Shown: positions 25,239 through 33,913 of the stretch, one piece after another
Position numbering within the stretch: the stretch's first letter is position 1
How the letters are laid out: each line of letters begins with the position of its first letter
Assembly: GCA_016879935.1 (NCBI GenBank)
Contig: JAACJQ010000265.1
Location: 48,147-112,146 of the forward strand
Source of the DNA: Archangiaceae bacterium
GTDB taxonomy: Bacteria > Myxococcota > Myxococcia > Myxococcales > Myxococcaceae
Length of the DNA: 64,000 nt
Reading direction: 5' to 3'
Notes under the pieces: model-generated
The model's database searches: none
What the model saw: only the letters and a program-made list of their open reading frames with translations
Told to the model about the DNA's origin: nothing
Made by a program: the position numbers and the translations under genes

Positions 25239-27839
25239 TTGAACTCTCGCCGATCGACCCTCTCGAGGGCGCTGCTCCTCGTCGGCCTTGCCGCGCTGGT
25301 CTCGGGTTGCCCGAAGCCAGTCGAGCCGGGCCCTGACGGGGGCATGACCGACACCGATGGTGGAGGCACCTGCACGGGCCTCGTCGGCTGCGCCTGCGCT
25401 GCCAACGGCGTCTGCCAGTCTGGTGAGTGCCTGGGCAACGTCTGCGTCGATTGCCGGCGCGGTGACGCGGCGTGCGTGTGTCGCTCGAACGGCACCTGCA
25501 ACCCCGGCCTGCGCTGCACGAACGATCGCTGCGAGACGTGCCCGGCGCAGTCACAGGGCTGCGCGTGTGGCGCCGCAGACGCCTGCAACACCGGCCTCAC
25601 CTGCACCGCGGGCACCTGTACGCCGACGATGTGCACTGCTGGCGCCGTCTCTTGCGCGTGCCGCACGACCGACCCGAAGTGCGACGGCACGGCGTACTGC
25701 GACGGCATGGGCGTCTGTCAGACCTGCATGCCCGACGTCGCGGGCTGTGCGTGCGGCGCGGGCAACGCGTGCGGTGGCGGGCTCACCTGCGACACGGCCT
25801 CGATGCGCTGCCGGGCCCCCGTCACCTGCGCGTCGTTGATGATGAACGGCACCTGCAAGCCGCATCAGCTCTGCACGCAGACCGGCTCGGCCGACGCCGT
25901 CTGCATGGCCGACACCTGCGACCCCGAGTGGAAGTGGGACGCGCGCACCAGTTCGTGCGTCGCGTGTCTTTCGCCCGGTTGCTCCGATGAGCCGACCTGC
26001 ACCGGTGGCCTCGATGGCGGGCTGAGCGCCCAGTGCACCGCGCTCTTCCGCGAGTGCCAGTCGACCGGCACACCGCCGATCACCTTCTGCGGCGGGTGTC
26101 TGCCCGGCTACGCCCTGAACACCACCAGCATGGTGTGCGAGGCGCTCGCCGACTGCGGCACCATGCGCTGCACCTCGACCGAGTACTGCGACCCGACCGG
26201 CAGCCCGCACTGCGTGTCGTCTCCGTGCCCACGCGGCCAGGCGCAGCAGAACGGCACGTGCGTGTCGTGCGGCAACCTCACCTGCAACCTGCCCGGCCAG
26301 ACCGGCCAGGTGTGGCCCTTCATGTCGGCCAGCAGCAGCCAGTGTCTGTGCGCCACCATGCAGGGCTGGTTCATCTCGAGCGGTGGCTCGGGCGGCGTGC
26401 CCATGCTGTGCGATCAGGACGGCGACGGCTGGGTGAAGGAAGACGCCGACAGCTCGATGGATCCCCAGCTGCGCGCCAACGCCCGCTGCTCCATTCGCAA
26501 GGTCGACACCGTCGAGCTGCAAGACGAGCTCGGCACGGGGCTGGCGCTGCGCTCGTGTGACGCCGAGGGCCTCGTGCCTGCGTCCACCAACCCGACCTGC
26601 GCACCGCTGGTGTTGCGGCTGCTCGAGACCGAGCGCAACGACACGCCGGGTCAGCCGAACGCGACCAGGCGCGCGCCATCGTATGGCTTCGCCGACGCGG
26701 GCTTTCCCGGCGCTGGCCGTCTGCTCGAGGCCGCCGAGCTCAACTCGCTCACCAAGGCCTGCGTCGCGCTCGCCGCCGACTACAACCACAACGGCCTCGA
26801 CGACATCGCCGAGGCGCCCCTCAACCTCTCCACCATCATGCCGGTGCGTCAGCGCGACCGTGATCGGCTCGAGGAGTTCTCGTACTTCATCGAGCTGCAC
26901 ACCTCGTCGTTCCAGCCGAACCCCGACGGTGGCCTGGGCCGGTTGATCATTCGCGAGCGCTCACGCTGCAGCACCGGCACGCCGACCGGTGTCCCGCTGC
27001 AGTACCTGTTCAACGACGGCGGCGCCCTGCCGCTGGGAGGCACGGCCCAGTACAGCGCAGCGCCTGACACCTACTGGCGAAACTGCACCCGCCGCCGTGA
27101 CCCGGCGTTCAGCGCAGGGCAGGTGGGCTTCGATCTCTCGAAGTGGAACTGCGAGCCCGACGCCGGCAGCTCGTGCGCCTTCGTGCCTCCGCCCCAGCGC
27201 AACCAGATCGCGCCGCTCAACCCGGCGATGGAGCTCTTCCGTCAGTTCGGTGTCTGCGAGGTCGCGCCGTCTCCGCCTGCCGACGGGCGCTGGCGCGGCA
27301 TGAACCACCACAGCCAGTTCAAGTGCGTGAACGCGACGAACGGCGCGCTGGTGAACCCCTACGACGTGGCCGAGAGCCGCTTTCAACCCGGGGGCGATCT
27401 GGTGATGAACGAGTGTGAAGCCGCGCCGCTCGGCGATGGTGGCACGCCGGGCTTCATTCGCTGTGTGGCTCGCCCTGGAGTGCCGCGCCGCATCGGCTTC
27501 GCCGCCGTGAAGTACCGGCCCTATGGCCCTCCTGCGAGCGGGTACGATCTCATGACGCCGAACTACGCCGGCGGCTGCGTCAACGAAGAGATCGAGACGG
27601 CGGTGCTGCCGCCCATGCTGCCCACGTACGGCACCTGGCTATGCCCGTGGCCCGAGTACGACAACGTGTTTCAGAGCGACGGCGGCATGAAGGCGCGCTC
27701 CGATCGCGCGTACGGCCGCTACAGCTGCTTCGGCGATCAACCGAACTTCCTCTGGGCGCCCGAAGACGGCGGCTTCGAGCGCGCCACCCTTCGCCTCGCT
27801 GACGACGCAGGCAGTGCCTTCTTTGGCGTCCTTCGCTGA
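25239..27839 (+). CDS. Cys-rich lipoprotein with DGG linker
   Basis: An 866-residue lipoprotein of no named family. The start is a TTG at 25239, chosen because a strong AGGAG lies 7 bases upstream and the signal peptide with lipobox (ALVSGC) begins there. An Asp/Gly linker (GPDGGMTDTDGGG) is followed by four or five six-Cys modules (such as CRRGDAACVCRSNGTCNPGL), further EGF-like Cys-rich stretches to about residue 380, an EF-hand-like DQDGDGWVKED near 395, and a C-terminal domain of about 450 residues with paired cysteines. The Ca-binding-like motif and disulfide density indicate a surface-exposed protein. Ten bases separate it from the giant lipoprotein gene. Confidence 0.78.
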   Translation: MNSRRSTLSRALLLVGLAALVSGCPKPVEPGPDGGMTDTDGGGTCTGLVGCACAANGVCQSGECLGNVCVDCRRGDAACVCRSNGTCNPGLRCTNDRCETCPAQSQGCACGAADACNTGLTCTAGTCTPTMCTAGAVSCACRTTDPKCDGTAYCDGMGVCQTCMPDVAGCACGAGNACGGGLTCDTASMRCRAPVTCASLMMNGTCKPHQLCTQTGSADAVCMADTCDPEWKWDARTSSCVACLSPGCSDEPTCTGGLDGGLSAQCTALFRECQSTGTPPITFCGGCLPGYALNTTSMVCEALADCGTMRCTSTEYCDPTGSPHCVSSPCPRGQAQQNGTCVSCGNLTCNLPGQTGQVWPFMSASSSQCLCATMQGWFISSGGSGGVPMLCDQDGDGWVKEDADSSMDPQLRANARCSIRKVDTVELQDELGTGLALRSCDAEGLVPASTNPTCAPLVLRLLETERNDTPGQPNATRRAPSYGFADAGFPGAGRLLEAAELNSLTKACVALAADYNHNGLDDIAEAPLNLSTIMPVRQRDRDRLEEFSYFIELHTSSFQPNPDGGLGRLIIRERSRCSTGTPTGVPLQYLFNDGGALPLGGTAQYSAAPDTYWRNCTRRRDPAFSAGQVGFDLSKWNCEPDAGSSCAFVPPPQRNQIAPLNPAMELFRQFGVCEVAPSPPADGRWRGMNHHSQFKCVNATNGALVNPYDVAESRFQPGGDLVMNECEAAPLGDGGTPGFIRCVARPGVPRRIGFAAVKYRPYGPPASGYDLMTPNYAGGCVNEEIETAVLPPMLPTYGTWLCPWPEYDNVFQSDGGMKARSDRAYGRYSCFGDQPNFLWAPEDGGFERATLRLADDAGSAFFGVLR

Positions 27840-27875
27840 CCCTTCACCTTCCTGACGAACGAGAGGAACACACCG

Positions 27876-28514
27876 ATGAACATCGATCTCGAGCAGCAGA
27901 TGGCCGCGATGCAGCAGCGCCTCGACGAGCTGGAGCGCTCCGCCCGACAGACCCGGACGCGACGAACCCTCTGGGTCGTCGTCGTCGCCCTCGCCGCGGG
28001 TTCAGCGATGGGCGCGGCCACCTGGCCGGCGAACTTCCAGGCAGGTGCCCCGGCCAAAGCCGTCGACCTCAACGACTACTTCAACGATCTGAACACGCGC
28101 GTCGCCGCAGCGAGTCCGCGCGTGGTGCCGACCGGCGCGGTCATGTTCTTCAACCTCGGTGCCTGCCCCGCGGGGTGGACGGCCTTCACGCCGGCGCGCG
28201 GCCGCACGGTCGTCGGGCTCAACAGCGGCGGGACCCTCGGCACGACAGTCGGCAACCCGATCCCCAACGGTGTGGCGCCGGCGCACTCGCACCGCTGGTC
28301 TCGCTTCTCGAGCGCGGCGAACTGGTACAGCTTCAACGACGGCGGCGTCGAGTTTCAGGTGATCAACTGGAGCAACGGCCTCAACGAGGGCACCGGCACC
28401 GGCTACTTCCCGTTCGGGCCCGACGCCGTTCCTGGCTCCGACACGCACTTCTTCACGACGCTCGATCAGTCGGGCCTGGCCTACGTGCAGCTGCTGGCCT
28501 GCTCGAAGGACTGA
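27876..28514 (+). CDS. Membrane-anchored tail-collar-like protein
   Basis: A 212-residue protein. Residues 1-28 form a charged helix (coiled-coil-like, EQQMAAMQQRLDELERSARQ), then one membrane segment (about 31-49, TLWVVVVALAAGSAMGAA). The outer part begins with GAVMFFNLGACPAGWTAFTP, then ARGRTVVGLNSGGTLG; the sequence G-x-x-x-x-F-x-x-x-x-C-P-x-G-W plus G-R-x-x-x-G resembles phage tail collar or short-fibre domains, which trimerise. Two Cys only. It ends the five-gene cluster, 36 bp after the previous gene. With no other phage genes near, a co-opted surface fibre is more likely than a prophage remnant. Confidence 0.7.
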   Translation: MNIDLEQQMAAMQQRLDELERSARQTRTRRTLWVVVVALAAGSAMGAATWPANFQAGAPAKAVDLNDYFNDLNTRVAAASPRVVPTGAVMFFNLGACPAGWTAFTPARGRTVVGLNSGGTLGTTVGNPIPNGVAPAHSHRWSRFSSAANWYSFNDGGVEFQVINWSNGLNEGTGTGYFPFGPDAVPGSDTHFFTTLDQSGLAYVQLLACSKD

Positions 28515-28515
28515 C

Positions 28516-28830
28516 TCACTCCTTGATTCTCGGCGGCATCGGGAAGAACTGATCGAGATCGGTGTGCTTGCGCAGGCCCATCGCCTCGCGCTGCACCTCG
28601 AGGTACCAGCGCTGCTCCATCGCCCGCTGGCGGTTGGTCTCGTACTCCTCGAGCAGCCCCTGGCGCTTCGGCCCCGGCGGGCACTTCTCGAGGGCGGCCT
28701 TGATCGTCGCGCACTCGGCGATGGCGTCTTCGATGAGGCGGCCAGTGCGCCCAAGGCCCGAGGCGCGTTCACGGTTGAGCTCGGACGTCATCGCCGAGTC
28801 CATCTGAATGGCGTGTTGAAGGGCTTTCAT
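28516..28830 (-). CDS. Small helical protein of unknown function
   Basis: Not recognised. A 104-residue soluble protein, largely predicted helix: [20 protein letters not shown] at the start, then a CxxxxxxxxxC pair (ECATIKAALEKC), a charged middle (EEYETNRQRAMEQRWYLEV) and a short tail ending PPRIKE. No signal peptide or membrane segment. The ATG at 28830 overlaps the stop of the oxygenase gene (ATGA), so the two form an operon. It converges with the collar-like gene with a single base between the stops. Confidence 0.6.
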   Translation of the reverse strand: MKALQHAIQMDSAMTSELNRERASGLGRTGRLIEDAIAECATIKAALEKCPPGPKRQGLLEEYETNRQRAMEQRWYLEVQREAMGLRKHTDLDQFFPMPPRIKE

Positions 28831-29417
28831 CGTGCGGAGTACCAGGCGGTGACGGCGAGTCGATCGGCGTACGACGGCAACACTTCGTGCTCGATGAGCT
28901 CCGAGCGGAAGACGATGAAGGTGTCGAGGGTGGGGTCGACGTGCTGCTCGGGCTCGACGAAGAGCTTGAGGCGGCCGCCGTGCTCCGGTTGCCACGACGG
29001 GTTCAGATAGACGATCGCCGTCATGCGGCGGTTGTCGTCGCCGGGGAACGAGTCGCGGTGGCGTTGATAGCCGGCGCCCGACCCCGGGTAGTGCGCGAGC
29101 TGTAACTCGGTTCGCCGCAGGCCCAGGTATGCCAGCTCGTTGAGCTGCAGCCGGAGCGCGTCGAAGCGCAGCCAGACTTCTTTCATGACGCCGTCGCAGG
29201 TCTCGTCGAGCCAGGTGATCGAGTCGCCACGAACCCCGTCGTTCACCGTGTGATCAGACCCGCGTCGAATGCCGGCCCGATGGAGCGCGCCTGCTGCGAC
29301 CTGCTCCAGCGCGGCACCGTGCGCCTTCGCCGCGAGCTCGGGCCCGAGAAAACCGCGGCCCACCACGAACCCAGCGGTGCCCAACGTCTCGACATCGGCC
29401 GTGCTCAACCCGGTCAC
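28827..29417 (-). CDS. 2OG-Fe(II) oxygenase, prolyl-hydroxylase type
   Basis: A 196-residue cytoplasmic oxygenase. The iron ligands are visible as HxD (YQRHRDSF, about residue 120) and the distal His in [10 protein letters not shown], followed 10-12 residues later by the 2-oxoglutarate-binding Arg ([10 protein letters not shown]). Between them lie the jelly-roll strands [11 protein letters not shown] and [10 protein letters not shown]. This set is typical of the P4Hc family that hydroxylates prolines or other residues in proteins. The start is GTG 29417. It is divergent from uvrC, with 67 bp between the starts. Confidence 0.88.
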   Translation of the reverse strand: MTGLSTADVETLGTAGFVVGRGFLGPELAAKAHGAALEQVAAGALHRAGIRRGSDHTVNDGVRGDSITWLDETCDGVMKEVWLRFDALRLQLNELAYLGLRRTELQLAHYPGSGAGYQRHRDSFPGDDNRRMTAIVYLNPSWQPEHGGRLKLFVEPEQHVDPTLDTFIVFRSELIEHEVLPSYADRLAVTAWYSAR

Positions 29418-29484
29418 GCAGGCAGTCTACTGCGGCGCCCTCTTCGTTGCGTCGGCGCGTCAAACGGACCAGAGAGAACAACTG

Positions 29485-31410
29485 ATGACTCCGGTCGAAC
29501 TCGAAGAACGGCTCGCCCAGCTGCCGCACCAGCCCGGCGTGTACCTGATGAAAGACCGGTCGGGCCGCGTCATCTACGTCGGCAAGGCCGTCAACCTCTC
29601 GAACCGGGTGCGCAGCTATTTCAACCCGGGCTCGTCCGACACGCGCGCGTTCGTGGCGCTGCTCGACCGCTTGCTCGGCTCGCTCGAGACCGTCGTGGTC
29701 ACCAGCGAGAAGGAAGCGCTGCTGCTCGAGAACGAGCTCATCAAGAAGCACCGGCCGCGCTTCAACGTGCAGTGGCGCGACGACAAGAACTTCCTCTGTC
29801 TGCGGCTGGCCAACGAGCACCGCTACCCGCGGCTCGAGATGGTGCGCAGACCCAAACGTGACGGCGCGCGCTACTTCGGGCCGTACGCGTCGGCGTCGTC
29901 GATTCGCGAGACCGTGCGCGTGGTGAACCGGTTCTTCCAGCTGCGCACGTGCTCCGATCACGTGCTCGAGAGCCGCAAACGGCCCTGCCTGTTGCATCAG
30001 ATCGGCCGCTGCCCCGCGCCGTGCGTGAAGCCGATTCCACCCGAGGACTACCAGCGCAACGTCGAGGCGGTCGGGCTGTTCCTCGAGGGCCGCAGCGAGC
30101 CGCTCATCGAGACGCTGCGTTCACGCATGAAGACCGTCGCTGCGAAGCTCGAGTTCGAAGAAGCGGCCCGCCTGCGTGATCAGGTGATCGCGATTCAACG
30201 CAGCGTCGAGAAGCAGGCCATCGCCACCACGGAGTCGATCGACCAGGACATCTTCGGGCTCTTCCGCGAGGGCGATCGCATCACCATCTTCAGCCTCTTC
30301 GTGCGCGGCGGGCGCATCACCGGCGGGCAGCCGCACCACTTCCAGAGCGAGTTCCCCGACGACGAGCTCGTGACCTCGTTCGTGAACCAGTACTACGCCG
30401 ACGACGCGTTCGTGCCGAAGGAGGTGCTGCTGCCCGGCAGCCCCAACGAACCCGAGGCGCTGGCCGAGCTACTCTCCGAGCGCAAAGGCGAGAAGGTGCG
30501 CGTGCTCGTGCCCCAGCGCGGCGAGAAGACCGAGCTCGTCAAGCTGGCCTCGAAGAACGCCGAGCGCGCCTTCAGTGAGCGCAAGCGCGGCCGTGACGAG
30601 GTGGAGCAGACGCTCGAGCGCCTGAAGGAGCGCCTGCACCTCTCGAAGCTCCCGCACCGCATGGAGTGCTTCGACATCTCGCACTTCCAGGGCTCGGCGC
30701 TGGTGGCCTCGCAGGTCTCGGCGCTCGACACCGAGCCCGATCCGTCGCGCTACCGGCACTACAAGCTCAAGACCGTCGAAGGAAACGACGACTTCGCGTC
30801 GATGCACGAGATCCTCACGCGGCGGTTCAAGCGCGGCCTCGAGGAGGGGGACCTGCCCGATCTGATCGTCATCGACGGTGGCAAGGGCCAGCTCGCCGCG
30901 GCCATGGCCGCGATGAAAGACGTGGGCGTCGAGGGCGTCGACATGGTCGGCCTCGCCAAGAGCCGCGATCTCGACTCGGTGAACGCCGACGTGCAGCAAG
31001 ACCGCTCGCCCGAGCGCGTGTTCCTCGTCGGCCGCAAAGACCCCATCGTGTTGCCGCAGACGTCGCCCGAGCTCTTTGCGCTCACCCGCCTGCGCGACGA
31101 GGCCCACCGCTTCGCCATCACCTTCCAGCGCAAGCTGAACCGCAAACGGGGGCTGTCGTCGGCGCTCGACCAGGTGCCGGGAGTCGGTGAGGCCCGTCGA
31201 ACGGCGCTCCTGCGGCACTTCGGCAGCCTCAAGCGCGTGCGTGAAGCGAGCATCGAAGAGATCGCCGAAGCCGAGGGCATGGGACCCGCCGTGGCCGAGC
31301 GGCTGCATGCGTTTCTGCACGCTCCGAAGAAGGTGAGGGCGGCCGAAGTCGAGGGCGAAGACGACGCGATTCGCCTTGCCTCGCTCGACGACGTCGACGG
31401 CGGGTCTTGA
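29485..31410 (+). CDS. uvrC: Excinuclease ABC subunit C
   Basis: A 641-residue UvrC, which makes both incisions in nucleotide excision repair with UvrA and UvrB. Domains in order: GIY-YIG nuclease ([27 protein letters not shown], about residues 12-50), a Cys-containing linker ([13 protein letters not shown]), UVR/UvrB-binding helix ([11 protein letters not shown], about 220), RNase H-like nuclease ([22 protein letters not shown], about 390-470) and a C-terminal double helix-hairpin-helix ([19 protein letters not shown], about 570). Length and motifs are standard. ATG 29485 is the start that opens with the conserved nuclease domain; upstream in-frame codons lie over the divergent oxygenase gene. 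Confidence 0.97.
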   Translation: MTPVELEERLAQLPHQPGVYLMKDRSGRVIYVGKAVNLSNRVRSYFNPGSSDTRAFVALLDRLLGSLETVVVTSEKEALLLENELIKKHRPRFNVQWRDDKNFLCLRLANEHRYPRLEMVRRPKRDGARYFGPYASASSIRETVRVVNRFFQLRTCSDHVLESRKRPCLLHQIGRCPAPCVKPIPPEDYQRNVEAVGLFLEGRSEPLIETLRSRMKTVAAKLEFEEAARLRDQVIAIQRSVEKQAIATTESIDQDIFGLFREGDRITIFSLFVRGGRITGGQPHHFQSEFPDDELVTSFVNQYYADDAFVPKEVLLPGSPNEPEALAELLSERKGEKVRVLVPQRGEKTELVKLASKNAERAFSERKRGRDEVEQTLERLKERLHLSKLPHRMECFDISHFQGSALVASQVSALDTEPDPSRYRHYKLKTVEGNDDFASMHEILTRRFKRGLEEGDLPDLIVIDGGKGQLAAAMAAMKDVGVEGVDMVGLAKSRDLDSVNADVQQDRSPERVFLVGRKDPIVLPQTSPELFALTRLRDEAHRFAITFQRKLNRKRGLSSALDQVPGVGEARRTALLRHFGSLKRVREASIEEIAEAEGMGPAVAERLHAFLHAPKKVRAAEVEGEDDAIRLASLDDVDGGS

Positions 31411-31515
31411 AGGACCGTCGCAAAGTCACAGAACGCCTAGATTTTTCGTTGCGGCAGCGCGTGGCGCTGACATACACACCACGTTCGTTTCAGCCCTCCA
31501 CCACGAAGGATGACC

Positions 31516-32034
31516 ATGCGGCTGTATCCAAAGCTCGTTCCGATCATCGCGCGCGAGATCATCGACCGGCTGGCCAAGGAGAAAGACATCGAGGTCGAGG
31601 CCATTCGTATGGCCGACGCCGAGCTCGACATGGCCGCCATCATGCGTGAGTACCTCGCCAACGAGGAGCGCGTGAACCAGGCGACCCGTGAGGCCCTCGA
31701 GCGTCGCGGCTACGACTTCTCGAAGTTCAACCAGGTCAAGCGTGAGATGGCCGACGTTCGCGGCTTCAAGCTGGGCGACGACGGCGTCGAGTTCTTGATC
31801 AACCAGATGCTCGAGTTCCTGCTCATCTCGCGAAACGTCGAAGAAGTGTTCGCCGACGACACGCAGATGCGCCCGAAGATTCTTCAGGTGATGAAGAAGC
31901 ACCTCGACATCGACGACGAGATCGATCGCGAAGCACGCGGCCGCCTGAAGCACCTGCAGGAAGGCACCAGCGCGTACGAGATCGAGTACCAGAAGACGCT
32001 CGAGCAGATTCGCCGCGCTCGCGGCCTCATCTGA
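31516..32034 (+). CDS. DUF507-family protein
   Basis: A 172-residue acidic, mostly helical protein of the DUF507 type, found widely in deltaproteobacterial lineages and of unknown function. The opening MRLYPKLVPIIAREII and the pattern of two similar halves (ALERRGYDFSKFNQVKREMAD and LEFLLISRNVEEVFADD) are typical. I chose the second ATG (31516) because GAAGGA lies 5 bases before it; the ATG at 31510 is inside that binding site. It is followed 27 bp later by a strong terminator. Confidence 0.8.
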   Translation: MRLYPKLVPIIAREIIDRLAKEKDIEVEAIRMADAELDMAAIMREYLANEERVNQATREALERRGYDFSKFNQVKREMADVRGFKLGDDGVEFLINQMLEFLLISRNVEEVFADDTQMRPKILQVMKKHLDIDDEIDREARGRLKHLQEGTSAYEIEYQKTLEQIRRARGLI

Positions 32035-32060
32035 CCTGACCACTTCGGTTCGACCAATGG

Positions 32061-32098
32061 CGCCGTTCCGGGAGCTCTCGGAACGGCGTTTTCATTTG
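32061..32098 (+). terminator. Rho-independent terminator after the DUF507 gene
   Basis: A perfect 10-bp stem (CGCCGTTCCG at 32061-32070 with CGGAACGGCG at 32079-32088), 8-base loop, followed by TTTTCATTT. Placed directly downstream of the DUF507 gene and pointing at the converging propeller gene. Confidence 0.88.
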
Positions 32099-32108
32099 CT
32101 GCCCCGCC

Positions 32109-33065
32109 TCAGTGCGGGAACACGTGGAGCACGCTCTGCATGTTCACGGCGACGAAGGTGGCCTCCGGCCCGACGCAGACCTGCGAGCCCGATGGCCGCC
32201 CTGCGATGTCTGCCACGCTGCTCCTCCCCGTCGAGAGGTCGACTTGCAGGAGGTGCAGGGTCGTTCGTTTCGCCCCCGAACCCGCGCGGCGCGTGCTCAA
32301 GAAGCTGAAGGCTGCGTGGGTGCCGTTGACGGCGCAGGAGCTGACGTTCGCGCCCGGAAGATCGGGCAAGATCGCCAGCTGCTTCACGAGCGCTCCGGTC
32401 GCTGCGTCGATTCGATGCAGCTCCATGCGGCCTGTCTCCCGATCGCCCACCCTCACGCGCGCGAGAAGGGAGTCGTCGTCGAGCCAGAGGGCCGAGCGTG
32501 CCTCGAAGCTCGCGGTCTTCTTCGTGCCGAGCTCCTTCACCGTGAAGCCCCCGCTCACCTCGAAGAGCACGTGCGTGCCTGACGCGTTGAACGCAAACCG
32601 AGGGCTGTCGCCGCTGCTCGAATCGGGATCGAGGAGGGGGAAGGTTGCCAGCACGTCGCCCCGTTTCGACAAGCTCACGGTCTGGGTCTCGTCAGAGACG
32701 TAGACGCGTTCTCCGTCGGGGTGAGCCCAGAGCTCTCTGGGCCTCGCCAGCCCCAGGTCAAAGCCGCTCGCGAGCGCGCCTGTTTGCACCTCGAGAGCGA
32801 CGAGACGCGCGGGGAGCTCCTGGCTGTCGTCGGTGCACAGCAGCATCAGGTGTTGCCCGTCTGCGGTGAACACTCCGGCGGTGACCGACCTCGGGAGCTC
32901 CGTGGCGGCGACTTCACGGAAGGTCGGCTTCTTCTCACTTCGGTCAATCAGCAGCACACCGCTGTTGCTGCGGTCGACCCGAAGAATCAGCGCGCCGCTC
33001 AGGTGGAGGCCCCCGAGTGAACCCGTGGAGCTTGGGAGTTTGATGGCGATGGGTTTGGGCGGCAT
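32109..33065 (-). CDS. Predicted beta-propeller protein
   Basis: A 318-residue cytoplasmic protein with repeated strand patterns (FTADGQHLMLLCTDD, AHPDGERVYVSDE, FAFNASGTHVLFEVSG) of YVTN/WD-type propellers, where a D-G-x-x-h-x-h-x turn recurs every 40-45 residues. No catalytic motif was seen. ATG 33065 was chosen because GGAGAG lies 4-7 bases upstream. Probable scaffold or binding protein; partner unknown. It is the last of four minus-strand genes ending at the terminator. Confidence 0.68.
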   Translation of the reverse strand: MPPKPIAIKLPSSTGSLGGLHLSGALILRVDRSNSGVLLIDRSEKKPTFREVAATELPRSVTAGVFTADGQHLMLLCTDDSQELPARLVALEVQTGALASGFDLGLARPRELWAHPDGERVYVSDETQTVSLSKRGDVLATFPLLDPDSSSGDSPRFAFNASGTHVLFEVSGGFTVKELGTKKTASFEARSALWLDDDSLLARVRVGDRETGRMELHRIDAATGALVKQLAILPDLPGANVSSCAVNGTHAAFSFLSTRRAGSGAKRTTLHLLQVDLSTGRSSVADIAGRPSGSQVCVGPEATFVAVNMQSVLHVFPH

Positions 33066-33148
33066 GGCTCTCCGCATGACCCCGCGAGCCCGCTTCACGT
33101 GCAGGTTCCCCTGTTTCTCAGGAGGAGCCTCGCGACAGCTCGACGCGC

Positions 33149-33502
33149 TCAGCCCTCTTCGCGAAGCTTGCCTGCGGCCTGCGAGAGCCGGCGCCGCAGC
33201 TGGGCCACCACCACCATCAGGTACTCGAGGCGGTTGAGCACGCGGAAGTCTTCGGCCGCGTCCATCAGGGCGATGGGTGAAGGCTCTTCGTTGCGCAGCA
33301 GATCGAGCACGTCGGTGAAGTGCGCCTCGACGTCGGCGATGGTGTCGAGCCCTTCGCGCAGATCGTCTTCGAGGAAGTCGAGCAGCACGGCGTTGTCTTC
33401 ACGGCGGAGCAGGCGCTCCTCGAGGCGTTCGACCGACTCGCGAATCGCGTCGACGGAGCGGGTGAGCGGCTGAGCGGAGCGGGCAGTCTGCGTCGCGGGC
33501 AT
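33149..33502 (-). CDS. Small helical protein of unknown function
   Basis: Not recognised. A 117-residue, Leu/Glu/Arg-rich protein that is almost entirely helix after residue 15 (SVERLEERLLRREDNAVLL, RVLNRLEYLMVVVAQLRRRL), probably a coiled coil or helical bundle. No signal peptide. ATG 33502 places the start 47 bp after the ArsC-like gene; an in-frame ATG at 33553 would overlap that gene and add a stretch with no conserved look. Confidence 0.6.
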   Translation of the reverse strand: MPATQTARSAQPLTRSVDAIRESVERLEERLLRREDNAVLLDFLEDDLREGLDTIADVEAHFTDVLDLLRNEEPSPIALMDAAEDFRVLNRLEYLMVVVAQLRRRLSQAAGKLREEG

Positions 33503-33549
33503 GTACGACACGCTACAGGCGTGAAGCGACCCGGCAAGAAAACGGCCCG

Positions 33550-33903
33550 TCACTTCTCGAAGTGCGCGGCCCAGGCGTCTTCTTTGAAGCCGATGAGCAC
33601 CGTGTTGCCGTCGACCAGCACCGGGCGCTTCACGAGCTTTCCGTCAGCGGCCAGCCACTGCACCAGCGTGGCCTCCGTCGCCGCGTCGACCTTCTCTTTG
33701 CCGAGCGCGCGGTAGCTCAGCCCCGAGGTGTTGAGCCACTTCTTCACGGGCTGTTTGCTGGCGGGAATCCACTTCGCGAGCTCGGCCTTCGTCGGCGGCT
33801 CGTCGACGATGGGGCGCACGGTGACGGAGACGTTCTTCGACTTCAGCCAGCTCAGCGCCTTCTTGCAGGTGCTGCAGCCGGAGTAGCTCAGGACGAGGGC
33901 CAT
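33550..33903 (-). CDS. ArsC/Spx-family thioredoxin-fold protein
   Basis: A 117-residue protein of the ArsC/Spx/YffB family. The N-terminal YSGCSTCKKALSWL carries a CxxC motif; the signature arrangement LNTSGLSYRALG and the RPVLVDGNTVLIGFKE end (R-P-x-x-x-x, G-F) are those of arsenate reductase-related proteins and YffB-like reductases. The presence of both cysteines fits Spx/YffB more than classical ArsC, so arsenate reduction should not be assumed. Start ATG 33903 is 10 bp from the upstream DUF3108 gene, suggesting one transcript. Confidence 0.85.
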   Translation of the reverse strand: MALVLSYSGCSTCKKALSWLKSKNVSVTVRPIVDEPPTKAELAKWIPASKQPVKKWLNTSGLSYRALGKEKVDAATEATLVQWLAADGKLVKRPVLVDGNTVLIGFKEDAWAAHFEK

Positions 33904-33913
33904 GCGGGCCGAC

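Noticed and set aside
27876..28514. Prophage remnant
   Set aside because: Only one collar-like domain is present, on a membrane anchor, with no phage structural, integrase or lysis genes nearby.
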